From NCBI RefSeq assembly GCF_000368925.1, contig NZ_KB849756.1, positions 2,568,416-2,632,415 on the forward strand: a stretch of DNA of 64,000 nucleotides, written 5' to 3'. Numbering within the stretch: position 1 is the first letter of the stretch; every line of letters begins with the position of its first letter. This document shows positions 15,526 through 23,701 of this stretch, piece by piece. A program made the translations under genes and the position numbers. The notes beneath the pieces were generated by a model. That model made no database searches. It was not told where the DNA came from and saw nothing but the letters and a program-made list of their open reading frames with translations. Source of the DNA: Acinetobacter bereziniae LMG 1003 = CIP 70.12 (GTDB lineage Bacteria; Pseudomonadota; Gammaproteobacteria; Pseudomonadales; Moraxellaceae).

Positions 15526-15616
15526 TGGCGGTGAAAGAGGGATTCGAACCCTCGATACGCTATAAACGTATACACACTTTCCAGGCGTGCTCCTTCAGCC
15601 ACTCGGACACTTCACC
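15526..15616 (-). tRNA. tRNA-Ser (anticodon GGA)
   Basis: 91 nt including encoded CCA, with the long variable arm typical of tRNA-Ser. The acceptor is GGTGAAG/CTTTCACC, the anticodon loop CTGGAAA reads GGA, and the T-loop is TTCGAAT. Its 3' end faces the integrase stub, making it the probable attachment site of the island. Confidence 0.97.
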
Positions 15617-15736
15617 AAGGCGACGGATAATAACCAAAAAAAAGAATTCTGCCAAGCAACAATTGAGTTAGAGCAAAAAAAATTTCACAGTGATATGATT
15701 GCGCAAAAATAGTGTCTAATTTTTGAAGACGAATCT

Positions 15737-17617
15737 ATGCAAAGTACTGCAAAAAAAGCCGCGTTACCTGCGATCACACTCGCAGCATTAGGGGTGGTAT
15801 TTGGAGACATCGGAACCAGTCCCTTATACGCCCTACGCCAATGTTTTCTCACCGCACACATCGCCATCACTGAAGCAACAGTGCTGGGGATCTTATCGCT
15901 GATCTTCTGGTGCATGATGCTCACCATCAGCTTTAAATACGTCACCGTCATCATGCGAGCAGATAACAATGGTGAAGGCGGGATCATGTCTTTGCTGGCG
16001 CTCAACTTGCGTTCCAACCGAATCCCAGATAACCGAAAAATCTTTCTGATTGCTTTAGGCTTTATCGGGGCATCGTTATTTTTTGGCGACGGTATCATTA
16101 CCCCAGCCATTTCAGTGCTTTCTGCGATTGAAGGGCTAAGTATTGCTACACCGATGTTTAACAAATGGTTAATGCCATTGGCGATTGGAATCCTTACCGC
16201 ACTGTTCCTTGTGCAACGACATGGTACAGGGACCATGGGTAAATTCTTTGGTCCAATCACCCTGACATGGTTTGCATCCATCGGTTTAATTGGTATTCAC
16301 AGTATTAGCCAAACACCGTATGTACTCACCATGCTGAGTCCACATTGGGCTTTAAACTTTATTTTTCATCAGCCTTTTGTTGCCTTCTTAACGATGGGAG
16401 CGGTGATTTTAACCGTAACAGGGGGTGAAGCACTTTATGCCGATATGGGACATTTTGGGCGACTGCCGATTCGTTTAGGTTGGTTTATTATCGTATTGCC
16501 GTGCCTCTTACTCAACTATGCAGGGCAAGGGGCGCTGTTGCTACGTGATCCAAGTGCGATCGAAAACCCATTCTACCTACTCGTGCCTGAGTGGGGTTTA
16601 TATCCGATGATTGCCTTGGCAACAGCAGCGGCAGTGATTGCCTCGCAAGCGGTGATTACGGGCGTATTTTCAATGGCAAACCAAGCCATTCAACTGCGCT
16701 ACTTACCACGGTTAACCGTACATCACACCTCTGATGTTGAGCAGGGACAAATTTACTTACCATTTATTAATTGGATTTTATTTGTTTCAATCCTGTTGCT
16801 TATCGTGATTTTCCAAAACAGTGCCAATCTTGCCAATGCTTATGGTGTGGCGGTCACAATGACTATGCTGTGTGACACGATTTTAATTGCATTTTTAGCT
16901 TATGGTTTCTGGCGTTGGCCAAAGTGGAAAGTGGCATTATTTGCGGTGCCATTTTTAGTGATAGACAGTGTTTTTATTGGCTCAACATCATTAAAAATCA
17001 TCTCTGGGGGATGGGTGCCGATCCTAATCGGTGCAATCGTGTTTACCATTCTGATGACATGGAAAACTGGACGAGAAATTGTCTTTAACCGTTTGGAAAA
17101 AGATGCGCTGCCACTGGACTTGTTTATTAAAAGCGTCAGCTTGAGTGATGAAACTCAGTTTGTACCCGGACAAGCAGTATTCTTAACAGGTAACCCAAAT
17201 ATTGTACCGCATGCGATGTTGCATAATATTAAACATAATAAAGTGCTTCATGAACGTAACATCATGGTGACGGTGATTACCCGTGATGTGCCTTATGTAC
17301 CTGAGCAAGAGCGGATTCGTGTTGAAGTCTTAGATGATCGCTTCCAACGTGTCTTTGTTTATTATGGTTTTAAAGATCAGCCGGATATTCCGAATGCACT
17401 TGAGTTGGCATATAAGCAACTTGAAGTTGAGTTCGATATGATGCATATCAGCTTCTTTATTTCACGTGATCGTTTGATTCATACTGTGGGTGAGGGTATG
17501 GCACCATGGCGTGAAAAACTGTTTATTTCAATGCAACGTAATACCAGCCCTGTGAGTGACTTCTATCAAATTCCACCGAACCGTGTAGTTGAAATGGGTA
17601 GTCAAATCGAGATTTAA
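15737..17617 (+). CDS. kup: Potassium uptake protein Kup (KUP/HAK/KT family)
   Basis: A 626-aa inner-membrane K+/H+ symporter. The N-terminal signature GVVFGDIGTSPLYAL is canonical; about twelve hydrophobic segments span residues 10-430, followed by the cytosolic C-terminal domain (about 440-626) typical of the family. Kup is the constitutive K+ uptake system in many gammaproteobacteria. GAAGACG precedes the ATG. It is monocistronic and ends at a strong terminator. It lies immediately beyond tRNA-Ser, marking the return to core genome. Confidence 0.96.
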   Translation: MQSTAKKAALPAITLAALGVVFGDIGTSPLYALRQCFLTAHIAITEATVLGILSLIFWCMMLTISFKYVTVIMRADNNGEGGIMSLLALNLRSNRIPDNRKIFLIALGFIGASLFFGDGIITPAISVLSAIEGLSIATPMFNKWLMPLAIGILTALFLVQRHGTGTMGKFFGPITLTWFASIGLIGIHSISQTPYVLTMLSPHWALNFIFHQPFVAFLTMGAVILTVTGGEALYADMGHFGRLPIRLGWFIIVLPCLLLNYAGQGALLLRDPSAIENPFYLLVPEWGLYPMIALATAAAVIASQAVITGVFSMANQAIQLRYLPRLTVHHTSDVEQGQIYLPFINWILFVSILLLIVIFQNSANLANAYGVAVTMTMLCDTILIAFLAYGFWRWPKWKVALFAVPFLVIDSVFIGSTSLKIISGGWVPILIGAIVFTILMTWKTGREIVFNRLEKDALPLDLFIKSVSLSDETQFVPGQAVFLTGNPNIVPHAMLHNIKHNKVLHERNIMVTVITRDVPYVPEQERIRVEVLDDRFQRVFVYYGFKDQPDIPNALELAYKQLEVEFDMMHISFFISRDRLIHTVGEGMAPWREKLFISMQRNTSPVSDFYQIPPNRVVEMGSQIEI

Positions 17618-17633
17618 AAAGTCTCAAAATATG

Positions 17634-17662
17634 AAAAGCCAGAAATCATTCTGGCTTTTTTT
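17634..17662. terminator. Terminator between kup and the secreted protein gene
   Basis: The stem AGCCAGAA/TTCTGGCT around the loop ATCA has an A-run before and T-run after, so it can serve both converging genes. Confidence 0.9.
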
Positions 17663-17665
17663 ATT

Positions 17666-18013
17666 TCAATCATTGGCTTGCGTTGATGTTGGTGCGGACG
17701 ATGGACGTTGCGAGAGGTCTTGATGTTGAGGAGGTGGGGAAATATCGATAATTCGGCGTGATTCAGTTGAGTTCGGATCTTTCGGGATGGTTTCCAATAT
17801 GCGTGGAGCAGGTTTAATTGGGGGCACTGTGGTTTTTAAGTGCTGGTGGTGTTGGCTTTTATTCTGTAAATGAGGTTTTATTGTCAGTTTAGACTGCTTT
17901 TCAATACTTTGCTTAGCGGTTGGTGAAGCAGCAAAAGCAGCGCAATTTAGCAAAGCACAGAGCAGTATCATTCCATATTTTGCTTGAAGTTTGAATCGTC
18001 GGAATATTTGCAC
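17666..18013 (-). CDS. Small proline-rich secreted protein
   Basis: 115 aa from a GTG start (GGAATAA about 8 bases upstream); an internal ATG at 17971 would still leave a signal peptide. A basic N-terminus leads into MILLCALLNCAAFA, a Sec signal likely cut after AFA-A. The mature part is low in hydrophobics and rich in P, Q, K and H (HHQHLKTTVPPIKPAPR), probably disordered in the periplasm. Function unknown. It converges on kup. Confidence 0.55.
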   Translation of the reverse strand: MQIFRRFKLQAKYGMILLCALLNCAAFAASPTAKQSIEKQSKLTIKPHLQNKSQHHQHLKTTVPPIKPAPRILETIPKDPNSTESRRIIDISPPPQHQDLSQRPSSAPTSTQAND

Positions 18014-18349
18014 TGTCTGTTATTCCATAAACATGATGGATGAATATAAACCCTGCGACAAATTGTGTCGTAAAGCTGTCGAAGATCTGACTTTAACATG
18101 CCATAATTTCGATGACAGCAGCAAGTCATTCGATGGAAGTAATTTAATTTCTTAATTTTTTTGCAAGCAATCAATGCTTGAGAAATTTAAAAAATTGTTT
18201 GAATAGGTAAAAATTGTAGAAGCTTTATTCAGTTGAATATTCACATAATATCTTTCGTTGCCTGAGCTTGTTAAGCTGTTTTATTGAATTCAAAACCAAG
18301 TATGGATTGGTTCTGAATATCTTGTCTGTTATGTGGCTTAGGATGATTT
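18014..18349. other. Intergenic region between divergent genes
   Basis: 336 bp carrying promoters for the proline-rich protein (left) and the nuclease (right). Small hairpins are visible (CGACA/TGTCG at 18057-18071; AACCA/TTGGTT near 18295-18316), but no ORF with a ribosome-binding site and no recognised motif. Confidence 0.4.
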
Positions 18350-19396
18350 TTGTTGAAAAATTCAGTAGTTAAATTGGTGTTGGGTCTGGTGGCTACTGGA
18401 AGCTTTGCGATTGCATTTGGTCAAGAGAAAATTTTGCAGTTATTGCCTTTTACTCAAGGCAGTTCTCTTAATTCTGAGTGCTTAAATCAGTTCTATCGAG
18501 ATCAACCGCCGATCTTGATGAAAGACAGTTTAAAAAAGAACAGTTATCCTTTGTGTTTTAATGGCTTTAATGTGATGTATTCGGGCATTTCCAAAACACC
18601 ACTTTGGACAGCGGAGTATTTATCACCACAACGGTTAAGCCAAAAGATTAAACGTGAAGACAGCTTCCATGAAGAGGAGCGAATCAGCAGTCAGCATCGA
18701 GCACTACTGTCTGATTATCGTGGTTCTGGTTATGACCGTGGACATATGTCGCCCAATGCCGATATGTCGACCAAAGCCTCTCAGTTTGATAGCTTTTCTT
18801 TGGCAAATATGGTGCCGCAAGCGCCTAAAAATAATCAGCAAGTCTGGCGAGAGTTAGAGGAAGCAACACGTGCGATTGTGACCAAACAAAAGAAAGATGT
18901 TTATGTGGTTACGGGACCATTATTTAGTGGCAAAAAACTTAAAACCATTGGTCGTGGTGTGATTGTTCCAACCGCTGTCTTTAAAGCGATCTATTTGCCT
19001 AAACATGGCATTATTGGTGCTTATTACGCGCCTAATAATAATTCATTGCAGGTCAAAGTGGTCAGCGTGTGTTATTTGGAAGAGCAGCTAGGAATGAACT
19101 TATTTCCACAGCTCACCGAAGAACAAAAGCGCAATACCTATAAATTGCCTTTAAATGCCAATCAAGTAAAAGCCAATAAAGAAATCGAATATTCTCATTG
19201 GGATGCAGAAAGTCAGTGTGCTGAAGCTGTGCCACAGGATCAGATTACCACGGTACAAAAGCAATTCCAGCCTGCCAGTCGTTCTACATCGACCAGCAAT
19301 ATTGAGTTGCCTAAAGTAGATGAAGAAACCAAAGATGCCTTGGTAAAACAATTGGCTGAAGCTTTGTTGCATTATATTTTACAAATTTTGAAATAA
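18350..19396 (+). CDS. Secreted DNA/RNA non-specific endonuclease (NUC family)
   Basis: A 348-aa protein with a signal peptide (about residues 1-24, LVLGLVATGSFAIAFG) and the beta-beta-alpha-metal nuclease core. The signature is GYDRGHMSPNADM with catalytic H132, then LANMVPQAPKNNQQVW and a metal-site glutamate (E170). The fold is that of Serratia nuclease/NucA. It acts on nucleic acids outside the cytoplasm, for nutrition, biofilm DNA turnover or possibly DNA uptake. Start codon TTG at 18350 is weakly supported. The C-terminal ~60 residues beyond the nuclease domain are unassigned. Confidence 0.9.
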   Translation: MLKNSVVKLVLGLVATGSFAIAFGQEKILQLLPFTQGSSLNSECLNQFYRDQPPILMKDSLKKNSYPLCFNGFNVMYSGISKTPLWTAEYLSPQRLSQKIKREDSFHEEERISSQHRALLSDYRGSGYDRGHMSPNADMSTKASQFDSFSLANMVPQAPKNNQQVWRELEEATRAIVTKQKKDVYVVTGPLFSGKKLKTIGRGVIVPTAVFKAIYLPKHGIIGAYYAPNNNSLQVKVVSVCYLEEQLGMNLFPQLTEEQKRNTYKLPLNANQVKANKEIEYSHWDAESQCAEAVPQDQITTVQKQFQPASRSTSTSNIELPKVDEETKDALVKQLAEALLHYILQILK

Positions 19397-19586
19397 TTAA
19401 AGCCGTATTAGAGGAGAATCTATCTATACTAGAGCTGTTTTATCCATCAAAAAATGATGATCAAAGCTCAATCATATGGATATTGAAAGTGGCTACTCGC
19501 TTTGCGAGAGGCTGGGTATGATGGTGCTTAAAAGAGTATATACAAGCAGGTTTTTGTTTATAACGTTAACAATAGAGAAAATTAAA

Positions 19587-19832
19587 ATGTTTAAAGCTTT
19601 TGAAAATGATACGGAATCGCATGCAATTCATGATTTGACCTTAGAAAATCAACTGGATTGTATCAATGTCTATGGCAACTTGCAGATTACTAAGGATCAA
19701 GCAGGCTTAAAAGCTGCTAAAGTTTTACAAAGTTATTTGAATGACATTGTGGCAACTTTGGAGAAGCAAAGTGATCTGCCCGCGCAGATTGTTCGTCAAA
19801 ATGAAGGTGAAATAGAAAATCCGTTTCTTTAA
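19587..19832 (+). CDS. Hypothetical protein, 81 aa
   Basis: A small acidic protein (MFKAFENDTESHAIHDLTLE...). I chose the ATG at 19587 because AGAG lies upstream and the preceding in-frame residues look non-coding. Two predicted helices (DQAGLKAAKVLQSYLNDIV and following) and no membrane segment. It resembles conserved Acinetobacter small proteins of unknown function. It ends at a strong terminator. Confidence 0.65.
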   Translation: MFKAFENDTESHAIHDLTLENQLDCINVYGNLQITKDQAGLKAAKVLQSYLNDIVATLEKQSDLPAQIVRQNEGEIENPFL

Positions 19833-19868
19833 GCGCTATTGATTTAATTTCTATTTAAAGATTGAGAT

Positions 19869-19894
19869 AAAAAACCTGCTTCAGCAGGTTTTTT
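19869..19894. terminator. Terminator between the 81-aa gene and aqpZ
   Basis: The 8-bp stem AACCTGCT/AGCAGGTT with a 2-base spacer (19873-19890) is preceded by A and followed by T tracts, so it works in both directions. Confidence 0.88.
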
Positions 19895-19947
19895 AAAATT
19901 TAACAGACTGAATTAAAGTTCAATGTGTGTGGTTTAAACCAAAGCAT

Positions 19948-20640
19948 TTAACTGCGTGCTTCATTTCCAACGACTTTATAAATAATTGCACCAATTATAG
20001 CACCCACGATCGGTGCAACCCAGAATAACCACAGTTGGCTCAATGCAGCGGTTTCTGCAAATAAAGCGACCGCGGTACTGCGTGCTGGATTGACGGAAGT
20101 GTTGGTTACAGGAATACTGATTAAATGGATTAGGGTTAGCGCCAAACCAATCGCAATCGGTGCAAAGCCTGCTGGTGCGCGTTTATCCGTTGCACCTAAA
20201 ATTACGATTAAGAATACTGCGGTTAAAACAATTTCAATGATCAATGCTGAAACCAAAGAATATTTTCCAGGAGACAAATCTCCATAACCGTTGGTTGCAA
20301 AGCCACCTGTTCCAGCGAACCCAGCCTGTCCTTGAACAATTAAATATAAGATAAAAGCCGCGAGAATACCGCCGACGACTTGAGCAATGATATATGGAAC
20401 GAGGTCTTTGGCATCAAAACGACCACCCACCCATAAACCAACACTGACTGCTGGATTGAAGTGTCCACCTGAAATATGACCGAGTGCATAAGCACCAGTA
20501 AGTACTGTAAGACCGAATGCCAGTGCTACACCAGCAAAACCTATGCCTAATTCTGGGAAAGCAGCAGCAAGTACCGCGCTACCACATCCTCCAAAGACCA
20601 GCCAAAAGGTTCCGATAAATTCTGCAAGATATTTATTCAT
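19948..20640 (-). CDS. aqpZ: Aquaporin Z
   Basis: A 230-aa six-helix water channel of the inner membrane. Both NPA boxes are intact (HFNPAVSVGLWVGGRF and TSVNPARSTAV), and the second is followed by the arginine of the selectivity filter. The sequence begins MNKYLAEFIGTFWLVFGGCG, close to E. coli AqpZ. It mediates rapid water flux during osmotic change. Monocistronic; the promoter must lie in the 284-bp gap toward the AraC-type gene. Confidence 0.95.
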   Translation of the reverse strand: MNKYLAEFIGTFWLVFGGCGSAVLAAAFPELGIGFAGVALAFGLTVLTGAYALGHISGGHFNPAVSVGLWVGGRFDAKDLVPYIIAQVVGGILAAFILYLIVQGQAGFAGTGGFATNGYGDLSPGKYSLVSALIIEIVLTAVFLIVILGATDKRAPAGFAPIAIGLALTLIHLISIPVTNTSVNPARSTAVALFAETAALSQLWLFWVAPIVGAIIGAIIYKVVGNEARS

Positions 20641-20924
20641 ATTGATTCCTATTTATTTTTTTGAACGGAATGGGTTATGTCGCTATTTTTTAAATAGTTG
20701 ATAACCTTTCGATGAGGTACAACTTTATATTTTCAGCATTATTATCATAGTTTAAAAATATGAAAATTGAATCACAAATATAATTTTTTGATAATACTAT
20801 CACTTAATGTTCTGATTTAATTGTGGAAAAAAACTGCAAAGATTTGCCAAAAATATGATCTAAATAAAGTATTAATAGAGGAAATTTAATAAATATTTAT
20901 CATTTAAATCAGGCATGATGATGT
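20641..20924. other. AT-rich intergenic region upstream of aqpZ
   Basis: It carries the aqpZ promoter and the 3' end of the AraC-type transcript. I see no ORF and no strong terminator for the regulator. Confidence 0.4.
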
Positions 20925-21935
20925 TTAAATATTTCGATTTTGAAGTCGCCATTGTTGCGGTGTGAGCCCAGTCCATTGCTTAAATGCACGTTGAAAGGCA
21001 CTTTGTTCGGAGTAGCTCAAAAGCAAAGCAATTTCATGTAACCCTAAATAGCGATCCTGCAAATATTGAAAGGCGAGTAGTTGCCGAACATCTTGGACAC
21101 GTTGTTGATAGGTGGTGTTTTGACTTTGTAAATGACGTTGTAATTGGCGTGTAGACATATTGAGCTGCTTGGCAACTGCCTCAATTTGATAATTATTTTT
21201 TTGTAGTCCCAATAAAATACTTTGTTGTAAGCGCTCATCTAATTGGGTGGTATTCGGCAAGCTGTCCAGTAGAGCTTGTGCTTGTTGCATCAGCAACTTT
21301 TGTAAGGTTTGGTCACTTTGTTTAACCGGAATGGTTAAAGCAGAAATAGGGAAGATCATCTCAACTTTTGGTTGTTGGAACTTTACTGGACAATTGAAAA
21401 AGCTTTCATATGCCATGCTATTTTTGGGTGCTTGGTGAATAAAATTGACTTGATAAAGTTGAATATTGTCAGAAACAAATAAACGTAAAAATTGAATCAT
21501 CACAGCAATCGCGATTTCATCCGTGATTTGAGTGGTGAAGTGAGCCGGTAGATTTGCCCAACCCACCGAAATATGTTGTTCATCATAGTATTCGACTTTG
21601 AGTGGGCTACCATCATAAATTAAACGATGAAAATCATGATAACGGCTGAGGGCTTCTCCTAAACTGTCACAAGACTGTGCAATATAGGCAATAATCCCTA
21701 TATGCTTCGGTTGTACATAAGGTGCGATTTCTAGCCCTAAAGCAGGGCTTTGTACTTGTGACTGTATCTCATCCAAAATTTCACGCCAAACGGTATAGTC
21801 AAAGCGTTCAAGATTTTGAACCTGTTGTAACTTGGGTGAAATGTTTAAGCCTCTAGCTTCGCTAAAGGTATAGAGTAATTGCCCAAGCCCTCCATAAACG
21901 GAGCCTGCATAATCCTTTAATAGCATCATTGACAC
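20925..21935 (-). CDS. AraC family transcriptional regulator
   Basis: A 336-aa protein: an N-terminal effector domain of the arabinose-binding-like type found in OruR/ArgR-like AraC proteins (about 20-210), then two helix-turn-helix motifs in the last ~100 residues (QIEAVAKQLNMSTRQLQRHL and LGLHEIALLLSYSEQSAFQR). It is divergent from the fatty-acid-hydroxylase-like gene across 210 bp, a common regulator-target arrangement. The inducer is unknown; related proteins often sense fatty acids or alcohols (inference). Confidence 0.9.
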   Translation of the reverse strand: MSMMLLKDYAGSVYGGLGQLLYTFSEARGLNISPKLQQVQNLERFDYTVWREILDEIQSQVQSPALGLEIAPYVQPKHIGIIAYIAQSCDSLGEALSRYHDFHRLIYDGSPLKVEYYDEQHISVGWANLPAHFTTQITDEIAIAVMIQFLRLFVSDNIQLYQVNFIHQAPKNSMAYESFFNCPVKFQQPKVEMIFPISALTIPVKQSDQTLQKLLMQQAQALLDSLPNTTQLDERLQQSILLGLQKNNYQIEAVAKQLNMSTRQLQRHLQSQNTTYQQRVQDVRQLLAFQYLQDRYLGLHEIALLLSYSEQSAFQRAFKQWTGLTPQQWRLQNRNI

Positions 21936-22145
21936 ATCTTGTTGTTGTGCGATTTACATCATGTAAGATCAAACTTGGCGCTATTTTAAGCGAGTTTAAA
22001 TCCAGCAAACAAGTCGCATTTTATGGGGTTGGTGATAGATTTTCTATAGTGTTCATGTCGTGATTTGTCAATGAAAATACTTTTCCATGTCAATATCTTT
22101 TTTCAGCACAGTTTTATATTAAAAAATAAGCAGAGGAGAAAAAAC

Positions 22146-22784
22146 ATGTTAAAAGGCTTTTTAGTTGGATTGGTCTTTGCGAACGGCTTTGAGTGGATTG
22201 CACATAATTATATTTTGCATGGTCAGCACCGTCCTGGAAAGCCACGTTTTAGCCCTGTTCCAAGAAGTATGAAATCGCATTGGGAACATCACCGCGAAGT
22301 CCGTAAGCAGGATTTTCATGATGATGGTTATGTGCAAGGTATATCGAATTGGCGCACCAAAAATGAAATTGTTTCATTGGCAGTGGTTGCAGGTGCTGCA
22401 AGTTTAATTTTTTATCCGATTTCAAAAGGCATGGTGGCTGCGTCTTTATATAGTGCATGTAATTATTATTATATTCACCGCCGTGCACATTTAGAGCCAG
22501 CATGGGCGATGAAGAAAATTCCTTGGCACTATGACCATCATATGAATGCAAATCAAGATGCAAACTGGTGTGTGACCAAGCCGTGGTTTGACTATCTGAT
22601 GGGAACGCGGGTGATCTCATCCGCAGATTTACAAGAGCAAAATCCGTTGGGAATCACACTACCTCAGCCCATTGCACACTGGGTTTCAACAACCGTTGAA
22701 AAGTATTTTCCTGCAAAATGGGTTGAGGAAAAGCCACAAGTGATTGAAGAACATTCGGCGAACCGTGTAGATTCAGTCGCCTGA
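22146..22784 (+). CDS. Fatty acid hydroxylase/sterol desaturase superfamily protein
   Basis: A 212-aa di-iron membrane protein. Histidine clusters HNYILHG, HWEHHRE, YIHRRAHLE and WHYDHHM follow the eight-histidine pattern of the superfamily. Two hydrophobic stretches flank the second cluster (NEIVSLAVVAGAASLIFYPI). Start 22146 is preceded by GAGGAG; an upstream in-frame ATG at 22065 has no ribosome-binding site. It probably hydroxylates or desaturates a lipid in the inner membrane. Divergent from an AraC-type gene that may control it. Confidence 0.88.
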   Translation: MLKGFLVGLVFANGFEWIAHNYILHGQHRPGKPRFSPVPRSMKSHWEHHREVRKQDFHDDGYVQGISNWRTKNEIVSLAVVAGAASLIFYPISKGMVAASLYSACNYYYIHRRAHLEPAWAMKKIPWHYDHHMNANQDANWCVTKPWFDYLMGTRVISSADLQEQNPLGITLPQPIAHWVSTTVEKYFPAKWVEEKPQVIEEHSANRVDSVA

Positions 22785-23000
22785 TCTTGTGTTTTGTTAA
22801 AGTTTAGCTTTGACTCATCTGATTGGTTTGGAGCGCTATTCTTGTCTCCATTGATCTGAAAGCGCGAATTATCAGTTCGATTGTCGTGATTTGTCACAAA
22901 ATATGTATGTTTGGTCAATGTATAACATGTTTTCATGATTATACTGGCTAGCATCAAGATATGTTTCAGAATGCAAATAGCTGTCGTTTCTGAAGTTTAT

Positions 23001-23025
23001 AGGAGTCTCCAAGACTCCTTTTTTT
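23001..23025 (+). terminator. Terminator downstream of the hydroxylase gene
   Basis: The stem GGAGTCT/AGACTCC (23002-23008 with 23012-23018) is followed by seven T. Either the hydroxylase transcript has a ~220-nt 3' untranslated region, or an unannotated short RNA ends here. Confidence 0.8.
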
Positions 23026-23260
23026 ATGTCTGCAAAAAACACAAATCGCACTTCTCACATGGCACGATCAGCATAGGTAATGGGATTTGATGAGTATCAA
23101 ATCAGAGCTAAGCTAGTACAGCTTAATCTATGGCATCCATGTCGCCAAACGCGATAGCGATGCTGGTCAAATTGGTAGAAGGGAAAACAAAATCTTTCTA
23201 CAACCTAAGCGCTATATAAAATATTTGAAAGAATAGCGTTAAGTTGAACGTATATTAATT

Positions 23261-23286
23261 TAATCTCATTTCGAGAAATGAGATTA
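23261..23286. repeat. 26-bp perfect palindrome
   Basis: The arms TAATCTCATTTCG and its complement meet without a spacer. No T-run follows, so it is not a standard terminator. It lies ~50 bp from the yggX terminator and may be a protein-binding site or an RNA hairpin. Confidence 0.55.
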
Positions 23287-23337
23287 GATTCTGGCAATGT
23301 TTTAAGTGCTTTGTTCTTTTGAGTATCAATAGACTAT

Positions 23338-23366
23338 AAAAAAATCCCCATCAGGGGATTTTTTTA
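23338..23366. terminator. Terminator of argH-yggX
   Basis: The stem AATCCCC/GGGGATT with loop ATCA (23350-23353), with A-run and T-run flanks, bidirectional. Confidence 0.88.
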
Positions 23367-23420
23367 TGAAGCACAATACACAGGTTGCTTTCAAATGACC
23401 ATTGTATAGATCTTTGAATA

Positions 23421-23690
23421 CTACTCTGGTTTAAGCCCTTCAGCTTTTTCCAACGATTCATCATTATTGAAGAATTTTTCACGTTGTTCTTCTAAAAACT
23501 TCTTAGCATCCGCTTCAAATACATTTAAACGTTTTTCATTAATCAATGTGGTTTGATGCTTTAACCATTCTTGCCAAGCTTGTTTAGACACAGTATCAAA
23601 TAATTCCTGTCCTTTTGCGCCTGGGAAAGGTGCAAAGTCTAAACCTTCTAACTCTTTTTGATATTTACGGCAAAATACTTGTCGAGTCAT
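23421..23690 (-). CDS. yggX: Probable Fe(2+)-trafficking protein YggX
   Basis: An 89-aa cytosolic protein matching the YggX family end to end: MTRQVFCRKYQKELEGLDFA (with the conserved Cys7), then FPGAKGQELFDTVSKQAWQEW, and a C-terminal helix with KFLEEQREKFF. It protects iron-sulphur clusters and is implicated in iron handling under oxidative stress. It follows argH by 11 bp and is probably co-transcribed with it. Length equals the E. coli protein within a few residues. Confidence 0.95.
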   Translation of the reverse strand: MTRQVFCRKYQKELEGLDFAPFPGAKGQELFDTVSKQAWQEWLKHQTTLINEKRLNVFEADAKKFLEEQREKFFNNDESLEKAEGLKPE

Positions 23691-23701
23691 ATCAAAACTC
23701 C

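Larger units (their letters stand above)
22785..23337. other. Long intergenic region with several hairpins
   Basis: No convincing ORF. It contains a terminator (23001-23025) about 220 bp past the hydroxylase gene, an 8-bp perfect hairpin GATTTGAT/ATCAAATC (23084-23103), and a 26-bp perfect palindrome (23261-23286). It could house small RNAs or long 3' untranslated regions; no promoter is convincing. Confidence 0.45.

Noticed and set aside
15685..16281. 198-codon minus-strand frame across the kup start
   Set aside because: Antisense shadow of kup, with an improbable amino acid composition for a protein.
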